In this document: positions 1 through 7,245 of the stretch, one piece after another
How positions within the stretch are numbered: the first letter of the stretch is position 1
Layout: each line of letters begins with the position of its first letter
DNA from: 70-18 sp041691815
GTDB taxonomy: Bacteria; Pseudomonadota; Alphaproteobacteria; Acetobacterales; Acetobacteraceae
Reading direction: 5' to 3'
Length of the DNA: 26,555 bases
Assembly (NCBI GenBank): GCA_041691815.1
Contig: JBEPTZ010000059.1
Coordinates: forward strand, 1-26,555
Translations under genes and position numbers: made by a program
Notes under the pieces: model-generated
Told to the model about the DNA's origin: nothing
Seen by the model: the letters and a program-made list of their open reading frames with translations, nothing else
Database searches by the model: none

Positions 1-119
1 CGGGCGTCGTCGGCCCCCCCCCCCCCCCCCCCCCCCACCACCACAATTTGGGGGGGGGGGGGGCCCCGGGGGGGCGGGGGGGGGGGGGGGGGGGGGGGGG
101 CCCCCCCCGCCTTACTTGC
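1..119. other. Low-complexity C/G homopolymer block, probable contig-edge artefact
   Basis: A run of 23 C (14-36) is followed by a short ACCACCACAATTT bridge and then by G runs of 14 (50-63), 7 (68-74) and 25 (76-100), with C4 and C8 blocks between and after them. No coding sense is visible. The block ends just before the stop codon of the M81 peptidase gene. Facing C and G runs of this length at a window edge are typical of assembly or base-calling failure, although a real G-quadruplex-forming tract cannot be excluded. Confidence 0.7.
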
Positions 120-1607
120 TCACTGCGCATTGGTCGCGAACGGGTCTTCGACGCGCGGCCAGAACGGGATGGTGCGTTTGGTGAACGGGATGGCGGCGTA
201 GTCTGGCGCGATGGCGCCGTTGGCGGCGACGTAGCGGACCGCTTTGGCCAAGGGAGCGAAGCCGGCGTAGAAATGCTGGGTGGATTTGACCACCACGATC
301 TGTTTGTCAGCCAGCGTGCAGCCGAGGCCGGTGAAGGCGTCCTGGTGGAACACCTGGCCGCGCCGGGTGGTGAGGATGATGTGGATGCCGCCGTCGGTTT
401 CGACCCAGGCGCTGGGGCCGAACGGGGTGCGGCCGCCGGCCAGGCCGGCCTGGTCGTGGTCGTCGCGCAGGCCGCGCACGGTGATGTGCAGGTCGATCGG
501 CAGGGCGGAGGCGACGCCGCATTTGCCGCCGATTCGCAGGTCGAACGCCGCATCGAGGCCGGCCTCGAAGCAGAACTGCACTGCCACCGGGTCCCAGAAG
601 CAGCCGATCGCGGCATTGCCGATGCCGCGGGCGACCATGCGGGCGAGGATTTCGGTGTTGTCGCTGGGGGCGCCGCCGCCGGCGTTGTCGGCGACATCTG
701 CCAGCACGATCGGGCCGGCGGTGGCGTTGTGGGCGGCGTCGAGTGCCTCGTCGATGCTGTCGTGGTGGGTGCTGGTGGCGATCCGCATGTCCCAGATTTC
801 CTGGCCGAGCAGGTCGGCGAGGGTCTGGGCGGCGGCCATGTCGCGGTCGGCGACCACGACGATCTTGGCGCCGACATCGGCGACGTCGCCCCAGGGGAAG
901 CCGTGGCCGAAGCTGACCGAGAGGATGCCGTCATGGCCCTCCAGCGCCTGCATGCGGGCGACGAAGGATTTCATCGGCTCGACCGGGGTGCGCCACATGG
1001 TGACCATGCGGCAGTCGTGATAGGCGATCACCGGCTTGATTTCGCCGCGTCTGGCTGCCAGGCAGAGGGCGTAGAGTTCGCGGGCGCGGTCGGCGACGTC
1101 GATATGCGGATATTCCTTGTAGGTGATCAGCACGTCGACCACTTGGCGGATCTGTTCGCCGAGATGGCAGTGCAGGTCGAGTTCGAGGCCGATCACCGCG
1201 CTGGGGCCGACGATCTCGCGGATGCGGGCGCAGGTGTCGCCCTCGCAGTCGTCGGTGCCGTAGGCGACCATGGCGCCGTGCATCTTCATTAGCACCACGT
1301 CAACCGGGCCGGTGGGGCCGGTATGGGCGGCGCGCAGATCGTCCAGGATGGTGTCGCGCAGTTCCTGGTAGACGTTGGCCAGCGTGGTGCCGGCTGGTTC
1401 GGCGACGGCGCAGAGGCTCTCGGTGAGGGTGTGGTCGTCGCGCGTGGCCAGTTCGCGCCAGGGGATCAGCGCGATGCTGCCGTGCGAGGCCGGATGCAGG
1501 CTGGCGTCGCGGCGAAAATAGCCGCGCTCACGGAATGCGACGTGGCCGGTGGGGATCGGCGAGAAGGTGTTGGTCTCGGTGGCGAGGGTGGCCATGAAGA
1601 GATGCAT
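120..1607 (-). CDS. M81 family metallopeptidase (MlrC-like)
   Basis: This 495-residue protein has the full length usual for the family and resembles MlrC, the enzyme that cleaves linearised microcystin; most relatives act on unknown peptides or amides. The N-terminus carries the family signature ETNTFSP (residues 11-17). A metal-site pattern follows, with D144-x-H146 in ELDLHCH and H168 in KEYPHID; H110 lies in MKMHGAM. No signal peptide is seen, so it is probably cytoplasmic. The ATG at 1607 is preceded by AAGG about nine bases upstream. The gene is divergent from a TPR-glycosyltransferase gene. M81 genes often sit near peptide ABC transporter or hydantoinase genes, and a family 5 solute-binding protein gene lies 1.6 kb away on the other strand. 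The real substrate is unknown. The stop codon lies immediately next to the homopolymer block but the C-terminus appears complete. Confidence 0.9.
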   Translation of the reverse strand: MHLFMATLATETNTFSPIPTGHVAFRERGYFRRDASLHPASHGSIALIPWRELATRDDHTLTESLCAVAEPAGTTLANVYQELRDTILDDLRAAHTGPTGPVDVVLMKMHGAMVAYGTDDCEGDTCARIREIVGPSAVIGLELDLHCHLGEQIRQVVDVLITYKEYPHIDVADRARELYALCLAARRGEIKPVIAYHDCRMVTMWRTPVEPMKSFVARMQALEGHDGILSVSFGHGFPWGDVADVGAKIVVVADRDMAAAQTLADLLGQEIWDMRIATSTHHDSIDEALDAAHNATAGPIVLADVADNAGGGAPSDNTEILARMVARGIGNAAIGCFWDPVAVQFCFEAGLDAAFDLRIGGKCGVASALPIDLHITVRGLRDDHDQAGLAGGRTPFGPSAWVETDGGIHIILTTRRGQVFHQDAFTGLGCTLADKQIVVVKSTQHFYAGFAPLAKAVRYVAANGAIAPDYAAIPFTKRTIPFWPRVEDPFATNAQ

Positions 1608-1687
1608 CGCGCGGCGCCTTTTTCGCTGGGATGAGCATCGTAAGGTGTTTCCGGCGGCGTGAAAATCGCACTAGGCTCTGGCGGTCC

Positions 1688-3130
1688 ATGGTTGTGAGTG
1701 AACTGCCGGTGTCCCTGCTCGATATGCCCGCCCCGCCCCCGACCCTGCCCGGCGCCAAGGTGCCGTTGCCGCCGGGGGAGGTGTTCGCGATTGCCCAGGA
1801 ATATATGGAGGCCGGGCGGCTGGATGCCGCCGAGCGGATGCTGCGGCATATCCTGGCGGTGGCGCCGGAGCAGCCGGAGACGCTGCACCTGATGGGGTTG
1901 GTTGCGCATAAGCGCGGCGATGGCGAGGCGGCACTCGGGCTGCTGGAGCGGTCGGTGGCGCGGGGCAGCACGCGGCCGGTGCATTGGCGCAACCTCTCCG
2001 AGGTGTGCCGGGTGCAGGTGAAGCTGGATCGGGCGCTGGTGGCGGCGCGGCGGGCGGTGGCGCTGGACCCGGCGGAGGCGCTGGGGCTGTTCAACCTGGC
2101 GATGGTGTATTTCGACCGGATGGAGCTGGGGCCGTGCATCGCCTCGGCGCGGGCGGCGCTGGATTTGAAGCCCGACCTGCCGCAGGCGCGGATGAAGCTG
2201 GCGCAGGCGCTGCTGGCCAATGGCGAACTGGCCGAGGGGTGGAAGCACTACGAGTGGCGCTATCGGATTCCGGGGGCGGCGCCGCTGATGCCGGCGGTGA
2301 GCCAGCCGCAATGGGATGGTGCGGCGCTCGGCGAGCAAAGGCTGCTGCTGGTGGCCGACCAGGGGTTCGGCGACGTGATCCAGTTCGCCCGGTATCTGCC
2401 GTGGGTGATGGCGCGCTGCCCGAATGTGGTGGTGGCGTGCAGCCCGGAGATCGCGCCGGTGCTGAACGAGATGCAGCCGGGGCTGGCGAATTTCACGCGG
2501 TGGGAGACGATTCCGCCGTTTGTCGCCTATTGCCCGTTCTCTGGGCTGCCGCGGCTGCATGGCACGGTGCTGGAGAATATTCCCGGCGGTGTGCCGTATC
2601 TGGCGGCGGAGCCGGAGCGGCTGGCGCGGTGGCGGGCGCGGCTGGATGCGGCGTTGCCGGCGGGGGCGAGGCGGGTCGGCATCGCCTGGGCTGGGCGGCC
2701 GACGCATAACAACGATCGCAACCGCTCGGTGGCGCTTGCCGCACTGGCGCCGCTGGGGCGGGTGGCGGGGACGGCGTTCGTCTCGCTGCAGAAGGGGCCG
2801 GCGGCGGCGCAGGTGGCCGAGTTCGGGGCGCCGCTGCTCGATCTCGATGCCGAGATCGGCGATTTTCTCGATACCGCGGCGATTCTGGCCAACCTCGACC
2901 TGCTGGTGACGGTGGATACCTCGATCGGCCATCTGGCCGGGGCGATGGGGCGGCCGGCCTGGCTGATGCTGCCGTTCGCGCCGGATTGGCGGTGGCTGGT
3001 CGGGCGGGCGGACACGCCGTGGTATCCGTCGCTGCGGCTGTTCCGGCCGGCGGTGCCGCGCGACTGGGACGGGCTGGTTTCGCAGGTGGCCGACGAACTG
3101 GCGCGGTTCTCGGCTGGCGCCGGGCCGTGA
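1688..3130 (+). CDS. TPR protein with C-terminal family-9-like glycosyltransferase domain
   Basis: A 480-residue protein from the ATG at 1688. Residues about 30-190 form TPR-like helical repeats (for example AAERMLRHILAVAPEQPE and ALVAARRAVALDPAEA). Residues about 215-470 form a heptosyltransferase-like GT-B domain with a glycine-rich ADQGFGDVIQFARYLP segment (223-238), GIAWAG (331-336), VSLQKG (365-370) and the conserved VDTSIGHLAGAMGRPAWL stretch (409-426), ending in a WYPSLRLFRP motif. The same C-terminal motif string occurs twice in the large protein at 7246-10395. Such fusions probably glycosylate surface proteins or polysaccharide; acceptor and sugar are unknown. An in-frame ATG at 1631 would add 19 residues (SIVRCFRRRENRTRLW) that do not look like part of the family, so 1688 is preferred although no strong ribosome site precedes either. 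Confidence 0.85.
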   Translation: MVVSELPVSLLDMPAPPPTLPGAKVPLPPGEVFAIAQEYMEAGRLDAAERMLRHILAVAPEQPETLHLMGLVAHKRGDGEAALGLLERSVARGSTRPVHWRNLSEVCRVQVKLDRALVAARRAVALDPAEALGLFNLAMVYFDRMELGPCIASARAALDLKPDLPQARMKLAQALLANGELAEGWKHYEWRYRIPGAAPLMPAVSQPQWDGAALGEQRLLLVADQGFGDVIQFARYLPWVMARCPNVVVACSPEIAPVLNEMQPGLANFTRWETIPPFVAYCPFSGLPRLHGTVLENIPGGVPYLAAEPERLARWRARLDAALPAGARRVGIAWAGRPTHNNDRNRSVALAALAPLGRVAGTAFVSLQKGPAAAQVAEFGAPLLDLDAEIGDFLDTAAILANLDLLVTVDTSIGHLAGAMGRPAWLMLPFAPDWRWLVGRADTPWYPSLRLFRPAVPRDWDGLVSQVADELARFSAGAGP

Positions 3131-3183
3131 CGCACTTCTATAGTGGCGGGAATCGAGGCTGAAACACGCAAGGGGGGTTGGCT

Positions 3184-4716
3184 ATGCGCACATCACGCCG
3201 CAGTGTTTTGCGTTCCATCGGCGCCGGCGGGCTGGCGCTGCCGTTCCTGCACACCGCGGCGCGGGCGGAGCGGGTGCCGGGGACGATCGTGTTCGGGCTG
3301 TCGACCTATCCGCCGAACACGCAGCCCTGGGCCAATACCGGCACCGCCTCGGTGACCGTGAAGCTGCAGATGTATCGCGGGCTGCTGTCGTACAACCCCG
3401 ATGGCACGCTGCGCGGCGAGCTGGCGGAGAGCTGGGCGTCGGACGGCGGTACCGGCTGGACGTTCAAGCTGCGCGACGCGGTGTTCCATAACGGCAAGCC
3501 GGTGACCTCGGCGGATGTGAAATGGACGCTGGAGCAGGTGGCCGATGCGAAATCGACCGCCTATCTGCGCACCGCGGTGCGGGAGATCGCCACGATCGAG
3601 ACACCGGATGCCAGGACGGTGCGGCTGATCACCAAGGCGCCGAACGCGGTGCTGCCGGAGACGCTGGCCAACCCGCATATGCCGATCATCGCCGCCGGGT
3701 CTACCGATAATCACGGCGAGCCGGTGGGGGCGGGGCCGTATGTGACCACCGCCAACGAGCGCGGCGTATCGATCGAGATGGCGGCGTTCGACAAATTCTA
3801 TCGGACGGGGCTGCCGAAAACCAAGAAACTGCGCTTCGTCGCCTATGCCGACGAGAACCTGCGGGTGGCGGCGTTGCAGGCCGGCGACGTGGACATCATC
3901 GAATACGTGCCGTGGCAGTCGATGGACGCGATCGACGCCGACCCGAAGCTGGCGATGCAGAACGTCGACGGGCCGTTCATGGCGCTGTCGTTCAATGGTG
4001 GGCAGGGGCCGTTCAAGGACAAGCTGATCCGCCAGGCGGTGGCCTACGCGATCAAGCGCGAGGATATCGTCAAGGCGGCGTTCTACGGGCGGGGCAATGT
4101 GCTGGAGGGGCTGCCGATCGCCCGTTCCAGCCCATTCTTCGACAAGGCGCGCTCCGAGCACTGGAAATACGATCCGGCCAAGGCCAAGGCGCTGCTGGCC
4201 CAGGCCGGGCAGCCGAATGGCTTCGCCTGCACGCTGCTGTCCACCGCGCAGTACGGCATGCACAAATCCACCGCCGAGGTGGTGCAGCAGAGCCTGGCCG
4301 GCATCGGGGTGCAGGTGACGCTGAACCTGCCGGACTGGGCGACCCGGGTGAGCCTGGGCAATCGCGGCCAGTACGAATTCGTCGTGCAGGGCACCACGGC
4401 GGACAACAACGATCCGGACGGGCTGGCCTCGGTGGTGGACAGCAGCCTGCCGGCGAACAACGCCCGCAGTGTCAACCTGCCGGTGCCGAAGATCCATGAT
4501 CTGTTTGCCAAGGGGCGCGAGGAATTCGACCAGGCCAAGCGGCGCGCGATCTATGCCGGGCTGGAGGAGCAGGCGCTGGATATGTGCCCGCTGGTCGGGC
4601 TGGCCTGGCGGGCGCAGGGCTATGCGATGGCGAAGAACCTGGTCGGCTTCCGCAATCTTCCTGCGGCGATGACGTTCTTTTCCGGGTTGACGCTTGAGGA
4701 AACCCATTTCGCGTAA
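3184..4716 (+). CDS. ABC transporter substrate-binding protein, family 5 (peptide/nickel type), Tat-exported
   Basis: A 510-residue periplasmic binding protein of the SBP_bac_5 family. The start is a twin-arginine signal: SRRSVL at residues 4-9, a hydrophobic stretch IGAGGLALPFL, and a likely cleavage site after AARA (residue 28). Family landmarks follow: MYRGLLSYNPDG, LAESWASDGGTGWTFKLRDAVFHNGKPVTSADVKWTLE, and the hinge-region pattern IRQAVAYAIKREDIVKAAFYGRG. It should bind oligopeptides or similar amides and hand them to a membrane permease, but no permease or ATPase gene is in this window, so it is an orphan here. The ATG at 3184 follows AGGGGGG (3171-3177) at six bases; an in-frame TTG at 3178 is possible but sits on the ribosome site. 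A TATAGT hexamer at 3139-3144 could be a -10 element, without a convincing -35. Confidence 0.9.
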   Translation: MRTSRRSVLRSIGAGGLALPFLHTAARAERVPGTIVFGLSTYPPNTQPWANTGTASVTVKLQMYRGLLSYNPDGTLRGELAESWASDGGTGWTFKLRDAVFHNGKPVTSADVKWTLEQVADAKSTAYLRTAVREIATIETPDARTVRLITKAPNAVLPETLANPHMPIIAAGSTDNHGEPVGAGPYVTTANERGVSIEMAAFDKFYRTGLPKTKKLRFVAYADENLRVAALQAGDVDIIEYVPWQSMDAIDADPKLAMQNVDGPFMALSFNGGQGPFKDKLIRQAVAYAIKREDIVKAAFYGRGNVLEGLPIARSSPFFDKARSEHWKYDPAKAKALLAQAGQPNGFACTLLSTAQYGMHKSTAEVVQQSLAGIGVQVTLNLPDWATRVSLGNRGQYEFVVQGTTADNNDPDGLASVVDSSLPANNARSVNLPVPKIHDLFAKGREEFDQAKRRAIYAGLEEQALDMCPLVGLAWRAQGYAMAKNLVGFRNLPAAMTFFSGLTLEETHFA

Positions 4717-4743
4717 GTCGGCGGCACTGCAGGAGGGACGCGA

Positions 4744-6300
4744 TTGAGCCACTGGGTCGATGGCTACGTCACCGATGTGTCGTATACCTCCGGGTTCTAC
4801 CGCGAGATAACGCCGAGCTGGCTCGCCTTCACGGCGCTGCTGCTCGGGCATCGGCCGCCCGATCTGCGGCGCCGGTTCCGCTGGGCGGAGCTGGGCTGCG
4901 GCCAGGGGCTGACCGCCACCATCGCCGCCGCCTGTCATCCGCAGGCCGAGTTCTGGGGGTTCGACTTCAACCCCTCGCATATCGACAACGCCAGCCACCT
5001 GGCGGCGGCCGCCGGGCTCGATAACCTGCATTTCCGCGAAGCCTCGTTCGCCGAACTTGCCGAGGCGGCCGACGACGCGCTGCCGCAGTTCGATTTCATC
5101 GTGCTGCACGGCATCTGGAGCTGGGTATCGGCCGAGCAGCAGGCGCATCTGTGCCGGTTCATCCGCCGGCGACTGGCACCGGGTGGACTGGTCTATCTCA
5201 GCTACAACACCATGCCCGGGTGGGGTGCGATGCTGCCGGTGCAGCGGCTGATGCGCATGGTGGCGCAGCGACAATCCGGCCCGTCGCACCTGGCGATTCC
5301 GGCGACACTCGAATTCATGCAGAAACTTTCGCACAGCGATGCGACGTTTTTCAGCCAGAATCCGATCCTGGTAACCCGGCTGGAGCAGGTGGCGGCCCAT
5401 GACCCGCGCTATATCGCCCACGAATATCTCAACGCGGTATGGGAGCCGGCCAGCTTCGACCAGGTGAGTGCGGCGATGCAGGATGCCCGTTGCGGCTTCG
5501 TCGGCAGCGCCACGCTGGTGGAAAACATCGACGCGCTGGCGGTGCCGCCTGGCGTCGGCAAGCTGATCGGCGAGACCACCGACGTGGTGATGCGCGAGAT
5601 GCTGCGCGATATCGGCGCGGCGCGGGCGTTCCGCCGCGATGTGTATCGTCGCGGCACCGACCAGCCGGTGGCCGGCGAGCATGGCGAGATGCTGGAGGCG
5701 ATCACCATCACCGGCCTCGGGCGCGAGGCTGAGCGCGAGATCCAGATTCCGACCGGAATCGGTCAGGCAACGGCGAGCCCCGAGATCTATCTTCCGGTGC
5801 TGGCGCGGCTCACCGCCGGGCCGCTCGGCATGCGCGAGTTGCGGGCGATGCCGCATATGCAGGGGCAGTCGCTGTCCGAGGCGTTGCAGGTGGTGACCTT
5901 CCTGACCGCCGGTGGCTTCGCGCATCCATCGGTGGCCGGGCCGCTGGACGATACCACGCTGGCCGCCACCTTGCGGCTTAACAAGCAGATCGCGCTGCGC
6001 AACATGCGTGGCGGGGTAATGAGTTTTCTTGCCGCCCCCCGGGTTGGCAGCGGCCTGCACATCGACCCGGTGGAGACGCTGCTGCTTGAGGAGCTGGCGG
6101 CGCCGGCGCCCCATGATATCGGTGCGCTGACCGGGCGGGTACTGGCGATCCTGGCCAAGACCGGCCGCTCGGTGGTGCGCGACGGCGTGGCGCAGAGCGA
6201 CCCGGCGGCGGCGCGGGCCAGCATGATGGAAACCGTCACCCGCATCGTCAACGAGCGGGTGCCGGTTCTGCGCCGGCTGGGGATCCTGCCGGCCGGCTGA
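4744..6300 (+). CDS. Class I SAM methyltransferase with methyltransferase regulatory domain
   Basis: A 518-residue protein. The N-terminal Rossmann methyltransferase shows motif I ELGCGQG (49-55), an acidic post-I strand GFDFNP (72-77), and the later motifs FDFIVLHGIWSWVS (116-129) and LAPGGLVYLSYNTMPGW (144-160). The region after about residue 215 fits the methyltransferase regulatory domain seen in alphaproteobacterial homologues, and the last 130 residues look like a helical or winged-helix region (LAPRVGSG, LDPVETLLLEEL-type pattern). The methyl acceptor is unknown. The start is a TTG: AGGAGG at 4731-4736 lies seven bases upstream, one of the best ribosome sites in the window. It is 27 bp downstream of the solute-binding protein gene, so co-transcription is likely. 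The stop codon lies inside a perfect hairpin shared with the convergent methyltransferase gene. Confidence 0.88.
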   Translation: MSHWVDGYVTDVSYTSGFYREITPSWLAFTALLLGHRPPDLRRRFRWAELGCGQGLTATIAAACHPQAEFWGFDFNPSHIDNASHLAAAAGLDNLHFREASFAELAEAADDALPQFDFIVLHGIWSWVSAEQQAHLCRFIRRRLAPGGLVYLSYNTMPGWGAMLPVQRLMRMVAQRQSGPSHLAIPATLEFMQKLSHSDATFFSQNPILVTRLEQVAAHDPRYIAHEYLNAVWEPASFDQVSAAMQDARCGFVGSATLVENIDALAVPPGVGKLIGETTDVVMREMLRDIGAARAFRRDVYRRGTDQPVAGEHGEMLEAITITGLGREAEREIQIPTGIGQATASPEIYLPVLARLTAGPLGMRELRAMPHMQGQSLSEALQVVTFLTAGGFAHPSVAGPLDDTTLAATLRLNKQIALRNMRGGVMSFLAAPRVGSGLHIDPVETLLLEELAAPAPHDIGALTGRVLAILAKTGRSVVRDGVAQSDPAAARASMMETVTRIVNERVPVLRRLGILPAG

Positions 6301-6319
6301 GGCCGTTCAGCCGGCCGGC
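6288..6319. terminator. Perfect 13-bp inverted repeat spanning the two convergent stop codons
   Basis: GCCGGCCGGCTGA (6288-6300) pairs fully with TCAGCCGGCCGGC (6307-6319) around a six-base loop GGCCGT. The TGA of the plus-strand methyltransferase and the TGA of the minus-strand methyltransferase form opposite ends of the inner stem, and both proteins therefore end in Pro-Ala-Gly. There is no T-tract on either side, so intrinsic termination is unproven; it may act as a bidirectional transcript end or a 3' stabiliser. Confidence 0.6.
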
Positions 6320-7104
6320 TGATCCCGCGTCACCAGATTCGAGCGCTGGGTGTTGTCGCCCTTCCAGATGAGGATGAGGTTGTGCTCGAAGGCGATGCGG
6401 GTGATGCGCCGACCGAGCGCCAGCAATGTCGCATCGGTGTCCTCGCGGGTCAGAAATTCGGCGTGGTTGAGGTATTTCGCCAGTTCGAGGAAGGCGCCGT
6501 AGCAGGTCTGCCCGAACAGCGGATCGCCGATATGGCGGCCGTCGTACGCGATAGTGCCGACGGTCTCAGGCCAGAACGACGTTTGCACATCTTCGATGAC
6601 ATAGATTCCCCCATCCTTCAGGCTGTCGAACATCTGCTGGAAGGTGAATATCTGATGGGCATTCAGATGCGAGCCATCGTCGATGATGAGATCGAACGGG
6701 CCCTCGCTGGTGGCGAGCGCTGCCAGGTCGTCGGCCGAGCCCTGGTCGCCGGTATAGATGCGGGTGCGGCTGCCGGCCATCTGCTGCTTCGGCTCGATAT
6801 CGATGCCGATGGTGGTCGCCCGTGGAAAGTAGCAGCGCCAGGCCAGCAGCGATGCGCCGCCGAGCAGGCCGATCTCGAGGATTCGGGCGGGCCGGTAGCG
6901 CAGGTGGCGAAGGCAGGCGGCGTAGGTGGCGCCATAGCTGTGCTGGCCGGGCGCCTGCTTGTCGGAGCCGAACAGCGCGAGGATGCGCGGCAGCGGCAGG
7001 TGCAGCCATGACAGCAGCCCGGCGAGCAGATAGCGGTCGCGATAAGTGGTGCGCTGCTGGCCGGGCGCGGGGCTGCGCAGCATTCGCCTCAGTCGTGACA
7101 GCAC
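6307..7104 (-). CDS. MycE-like class I SAM methyltransferase (sugar O-methyltransferase type)
   Basis: A 265-residue protein with the pattern of the family that includes mycinamicin methyltransferase MycE: FGSDK (45-49) with H55 and Y57, motif I ILEIGLLGGASLLAW (75-89), the acidic strand GIDIEP (100-105), GDQG (119-122), IDDGSH (141-146) followed by H150, and EDVQTSFWP (171-179). In known members the DDGSH and EDxQ/T elements help bind metal and substrate near the methyl donor, and the substrates are often sugars. With glycosyltransferase genes on both sides, methylation of a surface glycan is a reasonable inference. The GTG start at 7104 is supported by GGGAG about six bases upstream; the in-frame ATG at 7083 has no usable site. 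The adjacent upstream gap (7105-7245) shows no clear terminator. Confidence 0.85.
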   Translation of the reverse strand: MLSRLRRMLRSPAPGQQRTTYRDRYLLAGLLSWLHLPLPRILALFGSDKQAPGQHSYGATYAACLRHLRYRPARILEIGLLGGASLLAWRCYFPRATTIGIDIEPKQQMAGSRTRIYTGDQGSADDLAALATSEGPFDLIIDDGSHLNAHQIFTFQQMFDSLKDGGIYVIEDVQTSFWPETVGTIAYDGRHIGDPLFGQTCYGAFLELAKYLNHAEFLTREDTDATLLALGRRITRIAFEHNLILIWKGDNTQRSNLVTRDQPAG

Positions 7105-7245
7105 CGCTGGCTCCCGATGTTACGCTGGTGATGCAGGCTCTTGGGTGGTCGGGCGATCCGCGTCAACGTTGCATCGAGGATGTTGCACGGCGTGCGCCGC
7201 TGGCTCGGGGATTGGTGGCCGCCATGCCCCATGTAGCGACCCGGC

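Noticed and set aside
48..1292. A plus-strand frame opposite the M81 peptidase starting in the homopolymer block
   Set aside because: The start codons lie in the artefact-like G run, and the frame is antisense to a complete family member.
3193..6114. A 973-codon open frame on the minus strand across the solute-binding protein and methyltransferase genes
   Set aside because: It is antisense to two well-recognised genes, its product is Arg/His/Gln-rich with no domain, and long antisense frames are common at this GC content.
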